The position numbers were made by a program, and so were the translations under genes. The notes under the pieces are model-generated. The model was not told the origin of the DNA. It made no database searches and was given only the letters and a program-made list of their open reading frames with translations. A stretch of DNA of 9,476 nt from an uncultured Saprospiraceae bacterium (GTDB lineage: Bacteria; Bacteroidota; Bacteroidia; Chitinophagales; Saprospiraceae), in NCBI GenBank assembly GCA_905479665.1, contig CAJQNM010000539.1, positions 1 to 9,476 on the forward strand, read 5' to 3'. Position 1 is the first letter of the stretch, and each line of letters begins with the position of its first letter. Positions 1 through 5,523 of the stretch are shown here, piece by piece.

Positions 1-116
1 TCCGTGCGCTGGCAAATGGCATACATTTCAGCATTCGGGTGCTTTTGATAAATCGGGATAAATTCGGCACCAAATCCCAAACCCACAATCGCAATTTTGA
101 TTTTTTCTGAAGACAT
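1..116 (-). CDS. Gfo/Idh/MocA family oxidoreductase, N-terminal fragment cut by the window edge
   Basis: The frame opens at an ATG (114-116 on the minus strand) and runs off the left edge, giving about 38 residues beginning MSSEKIKIAIVGLGFGAEF. The beta strand IKIAIVGLG followed by FGAEF is the start of a Rossmann fold with a G-x-G-x-x-A dinucleotide-binding loop, as expected for NAD(P)-dependent sugar or cyclitol dehydrogenases of the Gfo/Idh/MocA family. There is no signal peptide and no twin arginine, so this copy should be cytoplasmic, unlike the two other family members in the window. It begins 9 nt after the stop of the epimerase gene on the same strand, so the two are probably co-transcribed and may act on the same sugar. 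The catalytic EKP motif and C-terminal domain lie outside the window, so the substrate is unknown. Confidence 0.85.
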   Translation of the reverse strand, partial: MSSEKIKIAIVGLGFGAEFIPIYQKHPNAEMYAICQRT

Positions 117-125
117 GCTGCTCGT

Positions 126-974
126 TTAAGAAGCAAATAAATTCGATAAAAATTCGTACCCGGACCGTGCAAACTGATCTTGGCTATCGGCAAAAGGTTT
201 CCAAATACACACGGCTCCTGCCAGTTCCTGCACATGAGGAGTGAAGCTCTCGATGCTCACGACTCCCTGATAATTTACGTCGTCCAACCCTTGCTTGAAA
301 TCTTGCCAGCGTGTCTGACCAGATCCCGGTGCACCCCGGTAATTTTCTGATACCTGCACGTGAATTAATTTATCGCCCACCTGGCAAATAGCTTGCTTAA
401 GATCACGTTCCTCAATCGTCATATGAAAACTATCCAGCAAAACCCCAGCTGCCGGGTGATTGATATCGTTAATCATCTGCATTACATCCTGGGCGGTATT
501 GACCAAATCTGATTCAAAGCGATTGAGTGGTTCTAGGGCTATCTGCAATTTATACGATGCAGCCTGTTCGCATACGATCCGCAAATTTCGCACGGCTCTC
601 TCCCATTCGATCTGGCGTGCTTCAGGTGGAAGCAAGCGAGCCTTGCCCACTGCCGAATACATCGGACCAGCCAGAAAATCAACTCCCCAGATCTTACATA
701 GTTCGAAGCACTGCTCGACGTACTCAAAGCAATTTTGATGCAGCTCTTTATCCTCACTGGTCAAGTCACGTGCAGGTCCAAATGCCCCACATGCGATTGC
801 AGTAAGACCCTCACCGGCCAAAGCTCTGGCCACCTCCTGCGCATCAATCAGGCTGGGATCCTCAATGGGAATCTCCACGTGCGTAAAGCCCATCTTCCGG
901 ATACGGGGAAAAAGATTTATCGTCTCCGTCTGAAAAGGAGATGTCCAAAGCCAGGTACTTACGCCAAGATTCAA
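126..974 (-). CDS. Sugar (phosphate) isomerase/epimerase, D-tagatose/D-psicose 3-epimerase-like TIM barrel
   Basis: This 282-aa protein has the usual length of the xylose-isomerase-like TIM-barrel family. Motifs match ketose 3-epimerases. E148 begins EPLNRFE, with E154 as the substrate-binding Glu. D181 and H184 lie in LDSFHM, R213 lies in SENYRG, and E242 lies in VSIESF. By analogy with the Pseudomonas cichorii enzyme, E148 and E242 would be catalytic metal ligands and D181 a third. The fourth ligand, normally the second His of an H-x-H pair, is Gln here (HVQ, Q207), so metal binding or specificity may differ. The start is TTG at 972-974: no in-frame ATG fits, and MNLGVSTWLW is the expected first barrel strand. 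No clear Shine-Dalgarno is seen. The likely role is epimerising or isomerising a free ketose or keto-cyclitol in the cytoplasm, together with the oxidoreductase that follows it. The family assignment is firm; the substrate is unknown. Confidence 0.88.
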   Translation of the reverse strand: MNLGVSTWLWTSPFQTETINLFPRIRKMGFTHVEIPIEDPSLIDAQEVARALAGEGLTAIACGAFGPARDLTSEDKELHQNCFEYVEQCFELCKIWGVDFLAGPMYSAVGKARLLPPEARQIEWERAVRNLRIVCEQAASYKLQIALEPLNRFESDLVNTAQDVMQMINDINHPAAGVLLDSFHMTIEERDLKQAICQVGDKLIHVQVSENYRGAPGSGQTRWQDFKQGLDDVNYQGVVSIESFTPHVQELAGAVCIWKPFADSQDQFARSGYEFLSNLFAS

Positions 975-1092
975 AGTCTGATGAAGATCTAAGAAAATAT
1001 TTGTATTCAGTAATTTTATCCACCTTTCTTGGCATGGATCAGATCCCTCTGAGAATTCCCTATCTTAACTTGAGCTAAAGCCTCTTTCTATT
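975..1092. other. Divergent intergenic region between epimerase and amidohydrolase genes
   Basis: These 118 bp separate two divergently oriented genes, so promoters for both should lie here. The nearest resemblance to the Bacteroidota -7 box (TAnnTTTG) on the plus strand is TATCTTAA at about 1061-1068, which misses the last two positions. No convincing -33 element and no strong inverted repeat were found. Confidence 0.4.
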
Positions 1093-2652
1093 ATGTCTAA
1101 TTTTGAGCCCACTCCGAAAAGGTTGTCAAATCAAAAATGGCTCTTTCGGCGATCTTTTCATTTTTCTCAATCGGCTGATACTCAGGCATCACCCAATCTC
1201 GTAAAAGTGAAAATCTCACCTGCCTGCCAGAGCCAAAGGGCAGGCAGGTCCAAAATAGACTCAGTTTATAAAGATGGCACTTTCCGGAGTGGGCTCAATT
1301 TTCAATCGTGGATCATCTTCCTGATTCTTTTGATCCCCGTCTTTGCCCATGGACAGAAGCTGATGATCACCAACGTACACGTGGTCCCCATGACCAGTGA
1401 AACCGTGCTACAGAGTCAAGATCTCGTCATCGAAGACGGAAAAATTACTTCTATCAATCCTGCTTTACCGGGAGTACCCCCACCATCTGATGCAACAGCA
1501 ATCGATGGCACCGGCAAATATATCACACCGGGATGGGCAGAAATGCACGCCCATATACCAACTCCTGCAGAAGGAGACACCAGCAATGTCTACGAAACCC
1601 TCTTCCTCTATCTTTCTAAAGGGATCACCACCATACGCGGCATGCTCGGCCAACCCTACCACCTTGCTCTACGTGCAGAGGTACAGGAGGATCTGGTCAT
1701 GAGTCCGAGGATCTACACTTCAAGCCCCTCGATGAATGGAAATAGCATACCCTCGAAAGACAGTGCTCGTATGCGCGTGCTCCAGTATGAAAAAGAGGGT
1801 TATGATTTTCTCAAAATACATCCGGGATTAAAGCGTGATGTATTTGATGAAATGATTGGTACAGCCCAAACAGTCGGCATCAAATATTCTGGCCATGTGC
1901 CGCTCGAGGTAGGTATCGATCATGCCATTGCGTCGGGGTATGCAAGTATTGATCACCTGGATGGGTACATCGAAGGCTTGGCCCCTGAAGATATGCGCAA
2001 CGATGGAGGATTCTTCGGCATTTTGCTGGCAGACCATCTTGACAGTGAGCGCATTGCAATCCTTGGCGAAAAAACAGCCGCTCGAAATATTGCAGTGGTA
2101 CCAACTCAGACGCTTTTCACTCGCTGGCTCGCCCCCCATCAATTGGAAAAGCAAATGAGAGATCCCGAAATGGCCTACATACCTGGTTCGCTCCGCTTCA
2201 CCTGGAGGCAGAATAAAGAGCTCATGCTGGAGAGACTCGAATTTTCAGAAGAGCAGTACGATCGATTTGTCGAAACTCGCAAAAAATTAATTCGAACTTT
2301 ACACGAGAAAGGTGTGCTGATGCTGCTTGGATCGGATGCTCCCCAAGTCATGAATGTACCTGGATTTTCCATCCATCACGAAATGCAAACCTTGGCAGAT
2401 GCGGGGCTTACTCCATATCAAATATTGCAAACGGGCACCGTCAATGTGGCCCGATTTTTTGGAACCGAAAGTGATACAGGTACGCTGGAAGAGGGTAAGG
2501 TCGCCGACTTGGTTTTACTCCGAAATAATCCATTAGATAATATTAGTCACTGCAATGACATCGATGCTGTCATTTATCGAGGCCAAATATTATCCCGAGA
2601 AAAAATTGAAGAAAAACTAACTGACATAGCAAGCAAATACGAAGAAGAATGA
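1093..2652 (+). CDS. Exported metal-dependent amidohydrolase with an in-frame element insertion in its signal peptide
   Basis: The 519-aa frame encodes an imidazolonepropionase-like amidohydrolase (COG1228 type). Likely metal-centre residues are H152 and H154 in MHAHIP, K241 in FLKIH (position of the carboxylated Lys), H268 in SGHVP, H288 in IDHLD and D415 in LGSDAP. The small N-terminal beta-sandwich strands (LMITNVHVVPM, VIEDGKI) and the C-terminal return (GTLEEGKVADLVLL) are present, so the catalytic protein is complete. The first 70 or so residues are odd. M1-N3 come first, then about 66 residues encoded by an inserted repeat element, and only then the hydrophobic stretch SWIIFLILLIPVFAHG. 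Without the insert the protein would be 453 aa and begin MSNFQSWIIFLILLIP, a normal Sec signal peptide with likely cleavage near AHG-Q. With it, export may be impaired, or translation may start internally (for example ATG 1363, giving a cytoplasmic form). The stop overlaps the next start (ATGA), suggesting translational coupling. The family is certain; the substrate is unknown. Confidence 0.9.
   Translation: MSNFEPTPKRLSNQKWLFRRSFHFSQSADTQASPNLVKVKISPACQSQRAGRSKIDSVYKDGTFRSGLNFQSWIIFLILLIPVFAHGQKLMITNVHVVPMTSETVLQSQDLVIEDGKITSINPALPGVPPPSDATAIDGTGKYITPGWAEMHAHIPTPAEGDTSNVYETLFLYLSKGITTIRGMLGQPYHLALRAEVQEDLVMSPRIYTSSPSMNGNSIPSKDSARMRVLQYEKEGYDFLKIHPGLKRDVFDEMIGTAQTVGIKYSGHVPLEVGIDHAIASGYASIDHLDGYIEGLAPEDMRNDGGFFGILLADHLDSERIAILGEKTAARNIAVVPTQTLFTRWLAPHQLEKQMRDPEMAYIPGSLRFTWRQNKELMLERLEFSEEQYDRFVETRKKLIRTLHEKGVLMLLGSDAPQVMNVPGFSIHHEMQTLADAGLTPYQILQTGTVNVARFFGTESDTGTLEEGKVADLVLLRNNPLDNISHCNDIDAVIYRGQILSREKIEEKLTDIASKYEEE
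1099..1104. repeat. Left copy of 6-bp direct repeat (putative target-site duplication)
   Basis: AATTTT here is repeated at 1297-1302, immediately outside both ends of the inverted-repeat element. Joining the two copies into one gives the codons ATG TCT AAT TTT CAA TCG TGG, which restores the host signal peptide. Confidence 0.75.
1105..1296. mobile_element. MITE-like non-autonomous element, 192 bp, inserted in frame
   Basis: The ends are inverted repeats of 17 bp with one mismatch. The left arm 1105-1121 begins GAGCCCACTCCG and the right arm 1280-1296 ends CGGAGTGGGCTC. Directly outside both ends stands the same hexamer AATTTT (1099-1104 and 1297-1302), as expected of a target-site duplication. 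If the terminal repeats are instead taken to extend to TTGAG/CTCAA, the duplication shortens, but the excision product is the same. There is no room for a transposase, so mobilisation would need one in trans. Element plus one duplication is 198 bp, exactly 66 codons, and the insert has no stop in the host frame. It carries a strong internal hairpin at 1218-1249. The transposase family is not known; short target duplications of about 6 bp occur in several IS families, and no autonomous relative is in the window. Confidence 0.8.
1218..1249. repeat. Strong hairpin inside the element (11-bp arms, 10-nt loop)
   Basis: ACCTGCCTGCC at 1218-1228 is the exact reverse complement of GGCAGGCAGGT at 1239-1249, with a 10-nt loop between. 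Each arm has an internal tandem of CCTG/CAGG units. It lies inside the 192-bp element and is translated as part of the host protein. In the mRNA it would form a GC-rich stem about 130 nt downstream of the start codon, which could slow ribosomes. It may be a smaller repeat nested in the element. Confidence 0.75.
1297..1302. repeat. Right copy of 6-bp direct repeat (putative target-site duplication)
   Basis: This is the second AATTTT, abutting the right end of the element. The reading frame continues from it into the hydrophobic core of the amidohydrolase signal peptide. Confidence 0.75.
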
Positions 2653-3923
2653 GAAGGAGAGATTTTATCAAGACCAGCACCGCAGGTTCTACATTGGCAA
2701 TCGGATTTCCTCTGATTAAATTTAATCAACCCAAATTTAGATTGGCCGTGATCGGTTGTGGTTGGTGGGGAAATAATATTTTGCACGAAGCGATCCTTAG
2801 CGAACGAGTCGAGGTCGTCGGTTTATGTGACGTGGATGAACAGGCACTCAAAGACACTTTGCAAAAAGTAAGTGATGCTAATGCCGGTCAACCAAAAACC
2901 TACATCGACTATCGAGAGTGCATCGAAGACAGCGACCCCGAGCTTGTCATAATTGGTACACCAGATCACTGGCATGCGTTAGGAGCGATCGCTGCGATCA
3001 ACGCTGGCGCCCACGTTTACCTAGAAAAACCCATTTCTCACACGATTGATGAAGGTAAAGCCATTTTGAAAGCTGCCCGAAGCAGGGAGCGAGTTGTGCA
3101 AGTCGGCACCCACCGGAGAGTTTCACCACATAATATTACCGGCATGGATTTTTTGCGCAGTGGTATGGTTGGAGAAATTAGCGCCGTAAAATGTTTTGTC
3201 AACTACGGTCAAGGACATGGTGAGATCACAGAAGACTCAACTCCACCCGCTGGTCTGGATTGGGACATGTGGCTGGGACCTGCCCCCTATCGCGATTACA
3301 ATGCCCGCATTCATCCCAAGGGTTTTCGAAATTTCCTTGATTACGCAAACGGGACGATCGGGGACTGGGGCATACATTGGTTTGATCAGGTATTGTGGTG
3401 GACCGAAGAACGCTACCCGAAAAATATCTTTAGCTCGGGAGGCCGTTTTATCAAACAAGACAATACGGATGCACCCGATACCCAACTTGCCATTTTCCAG
3501 TTTGAAAACTTCACCCTGCACTGGGAGAATAAGGCCTGCACACCAAATGCCAATGAATCTGCCAACGTAGGCTGCTATTTTTATGGAACCAAGGGTACCT
3601 TCCATATGGGTTGGCTCGATGGCTGGACTTTCTATCCAAAGGGAGGTGGCAAGCCCATCCATCAGGAGGCATCCCTGCATGCTCCCGATCAGCAGAACAT
3701 CAAAGAACTGTGGCGAGATATGATCGAAGCCATTGATGAGAAAAGGCTTCCTGTCTGTGATATCGAACACGGCTACCTGGCGACCAACATCTCCCTGTTG
3801 GCCATGATAAGCTTGCAAACTGGTCGCAGCATCGAGTGGGACGGAAAGACGATTCTCAATGATCCCGAGGCGGAAGCCTTGATGCGACGCGCATATCGCG
3901 AGCCGTGGGAGTATCCCACGTAG
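2649..3923 (+). CDS. Tat-exported Gfo/Idh/MocA family oxidoreductase
   Basis: This 424-aa protein is of usual length for secreted Gfo/Idh/MocA enzymes. It starts MRRRDFIK, a twin-arginine motif (R3-R4-D-F-I-K), followed by a mildly hydrophobic segment to about residue 25. The Rossmann fold follows, with the NAD(P) loop G36-C-G-W-W-G41, then TPDHWHA (104-110) and the family EKP motif with K127 as the likely catalytic Lys (EKPISHT). The C-terminal alpha/beta substrate domain contains the GDWGIHWFDQVLWW block typical of this branch. A Tat signal fits export of a folded protein with bound nucleotide, as known for glucose-fructose oxidoreductase. The start codon overlaps the amidohydrolase stop (ATGA), so the pair is probably translationally coupled and may act on one substrate. 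GH109-type glycosidases share this architecture and cannot be excluded from sequence alone. Confidence 0.92.
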   Translation: MRRRDFIKTSTAGSTLAIGFPLIKFNQPKFRLAVIGCGWWGNNILHEAILSERVEVVGLCDVDEQALKDTLQKVSDANAGQPKTYIDYRECIEDSDPELVIIGTPDHWHALGAIAAINAGAHVYLEKPISHTIDEGKAILKAARSRERVVQVGTHRRVSPHNITGMDFLRSGMVGEISAVKCFVNYGQGHGEITEDSTPPAGLDWDMWLGPAPYRDYNARIHPKGFRNFLDYANGTIGDWGIHWFDQVLWWTEERYPKNIFSSGGRFIKQDNTDAPDTQLAIFQFENFTLHWENKACTPNANESANVGCYFYGTKGTFHMGWLDGWTFYPKGGGKPIHQEASLHAPDQQNIKELWRDMIEAIDEKRLPVCDIEHGYLATNISLLAMISLQTGRSIEWDGKTILNDPEAEALMRRAYREPWEYPT

Positions 3924-3924
3924 T

Positions 3925-3964
3925 GGTGTAGGAAGGGTGAATTGCAATTCACCCTTCCTACACC
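3925..3964. repeat. Perfect 40-bp palindrome, REP-like or bidirectional terminator
   Basis: Both 20-nt halves are exactly complementary around the centre 3944/3945, where the core reads GAATTGCAATTC and the arms carry GTAGGAAGGG and CCCTTCCTAC. With one bulged C the stem extends outward to about 3923-3967. It begins one base after the upstream stop codon and ends about 10 bp before the next promoter box, so it insulates two transcription units. No T-run follows directly, which argues against a classical intrinsic terminator. The GTAG at the foot recalls REP sequences mobilised by RAYT (Y1-type) transposases, but that family link is an inference. Confidence 0.8.
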
Positions 3965-3973
3965 CACTTTCCG

Positions 3974-3981
3974 TATTTTTG
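3974..3981 (+). promoter_or_regulatory. Bacteroidota-type -7 promoter box (TATTTTTG)
   Basis: TATTTTTG in the context CCGTATTTTTGCAG fits the TAnnTTTG -7 consensus of the Bacteroidota housekeeping sigma factor. It lies 27 nt before the ATG at 4009. A good -33 TTTG at the usual spacing is absent, because that position falls in the palindrome arm. It probably drives the haloperoxidase and perhaps the two genes after it. Confidence 0.5.
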
Positions 3982-4008
3982 CAGCGCTTTTTGCAAATTG
4001 TAATATCT

Positions 4009-5325
4009 ATGGTCCGTACTATTCTACTGCTTCTCTCTTTCACTCTGGTCTTCACAAGCTGTGAGCCCGATCTTTCGTACAAGTCTGCGGTAGCTAATCC
4101 AGAGTATCTACACCGTGCCCTAAAACGGCTTACGGACATCATCGTTTACGATATATTTTCACCGCCTGTGGCGAGCCGCAACTACTGCTATCCCAGTGTG
4201 GCTGCCTATGAGGCTGTTCGCCAGGGACATCCGGAGGTCAAATCACTGGCCGGCCAGCTCACGGATCTCGGCACAACTCCTGCACCACCAAGCGACCAAG
4301 ACATCGATTTTAATATTGCAGGCTTTCAAGCTTTTGCCGTGGTTGGTAGGATGCTCATTTTTTCAGAACCTCGTATGGATGAACTGATCGCCGAAGTCCA
4401 TGCGGAGTATCGGGCAGCTGGAGCTTCCAAGAAGATCATTCGCAATTCAGTGGCTTATGGGGAGACTGTCGCCGCACATATTTTGGACTGGGCCGACAAG
4501 GACAACTACAAACAGTCGCGCACATTTCCCAAGTTTGAAATTCGCCAGGACAGCAGCCGCTGGCAGCCCACCCCACCCGACTATATGGAAGCTATTGAGC
4601 CCCATTGGAATACCATCCGGCCCTTTGTCATCGACTCGGCAGATCAGTTTGTGCCCCTGCCTCCCCCCGATTTCGATATGGCGGAGAACAGTCTTTTTTA
4701 TGAAGAGGTTGCCGAAGTGTATGAGACCATAAATACACTCGACGACGAGCAAACTGAAATTGCCAGCTTTTGGGATTGCAATCCGTACGTATCACATCAC
4801 AAGGGTCATGTGATGTTTGCGACCAAGAAAATCACTCCAGGCGGTCACTGGATGGGAATCGCCCAACTAGCGGCACGCCAAGATTCTGCAGATATGATGC
4901 AGACGGTCACCACGCTAGCTTTTACTTCCATTGCGCTAGCCGATGGATTCATCAGTTGCTGGGATGAAAAATACCGCAGCAATCTCATCCGACCTGAGAC
5001 AATTATTAATCAGTACATTGATGAAGACTGGATTCCACCCCTGCAGACCCCACCATTTCCTGAGTACACCAGCGGTCATAGCGTGATATCAAGTGCCGCA
5101 GCCGTGATGCTCACTCATCTCTATGGGGATAATTTCAAGTACACCGACGATGTAGAAGTCGAATACGGTTTACCTGCTCGGTCCTTTAATTCATTTCTAG
5201 AGGCTTCCTCCGAAGCAGCAATTTCGAGATTGTATGGAGGCATCCATTATCGGGCTGCCATTGACCAAGGCGTTGCACAAGGCAGGGCCGTGGGTCAGTA
5301 TGTGGTGGAAAATTTGCAATACTAG
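4009..5325 (+). CDS. Vanadium-dependent haloperoxidase/PAP2-superfamily lipoprotein
   Basis: The protein has 438 aa from the ATG at 4009. A longer frame opens at GTG 3937, but that lies inside the palindrome and upstream of the promoter box, whereas 4009 gives a lipoprotein signal (MVRTILLLLSFTLVFTSC). C18 is the expected lipidated Cys, although the lipobox has Phe at -3. The C-terminal half carries the whole vanadate/phosphate pocket: K321 and R328 in KYRSNLIRP, S355-G356-H357 in PEYTSGHS, and R407 and H413 in SRLYGGIHYRAAID. The K-to-R spacing of 7 and R-to-H spacing of 6 equal those in the fungal chloroperoxidase. A Phe five residues before the SGH serine sits where that enzyme has Phe397. 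The mature protein should be a membrane-anchored, periplasmic or surface enzyme oxidising halide with peroxide; since the pocket is shared, an acid phosphatase activity is possible. It is first in a three-gene block. Confidence 0.9.
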   Translation: MVRTILLLLSFTLVFTSCEPDLSYKSAVANPEYLHRALKRLTDIIVYDIFSPPVASRNYCYPSVAAYEAVRQGHPEVKSLAGQLTDLGTTPAPPSDQDIDFNIAGFQAFAVVGRMLIFSEPRMDELIAEVHAEYRAAGASKKIIRNSVAYGETVAAHILDWADKDNYKQSRTFPKFEIRQDSSRWQPTPPDYMEAIEPHWNTIRPFVIDSADQFVPLPPPDFDMAENSLFYEEVAEVYETINTLDDEQTEIASFWDCNPYVSHHKGHVMFATKKITPGGHWMGIAQLAARQDSADMMQTVTTLAFTSIALADGFISCWDEKYRSNLIRPETIINQYIDEDWIPPLQTPPFPEYTSGHSVISSAAAVMLTHLYGDNFKYTDDVEVEYGLPARSFNSFLEASSEAAISRLYGGIHYRAAIDQGVAQGRAVGQYVVENLQY

Positions 5326-5523
5326 GAGTACCCGCTCGAAGACTGGTTTTCTTACGCTTGACTTGCGTGCTGAGAAGATGGTACATCCACTGTACCCTAT
5401 GATCTTCTTCACATGCGAACTCAGATTTATGCGGGAATATTAATACTCCCATTAAACCATCCGTACTTTCTTCAGTCAAAGGAGCACATCCGCTCATTTC
5501 AGATAACTCTAAATAGAACTCGC
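5326..5523. other. 198-bp gap between haloperoxidase and DUF1800 genes, with an imperfect hairpin
   Basis: No coding signal was accepted here, although the DUF1800 frame is open back to an ATG at 5413. A bulged stem occurs at 5374-5407: GAAGAT pairs with ATCTTC and GGTACA with TGTACC around a 5-nt loop, with CTATG bulged on one side. Further on, TACTTTCT at 5464-5471 matches TAnnTTTG except for the last base and could be a weak -7 box for the downstream pair. Neither signal is strong, so it is open whether the three genes share one transcript. Confidence 0.35.

Noticed and set aside
527..992. Several plus-strand frames of 85-92 codons inside the epimerase gene
   Set aside because: They are antisense to a protein with all family motifs, are rich in Cys/Ser/Arg, and show no domain.
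3937..4008. Upstream GTG extension of the haloperoxidase gene
   Set aside because: It starts inside the 40-bp palindrome and before the probable promoter, and it would bury the lipoprotein signal that starts at ATG 4009.
3237..4142. Long (301-codon) open frame on the minus strand across the oxidoreductase and haloperoxidase starts
   Set aside because: It lies antisense to two well-supported genes, runs through the palindrome, and its translation has no recognisable domain and Cys/Arg-rich shadow-like composition.
5413..5523. Upstream ATG extension of the DUF1800 gene
   Set aside because: The 37 extra residues show no signal peptide or family similarity, and overlap a bulged hairpin and a weak promoter-like box; ATG 5524 matches the usual family start.
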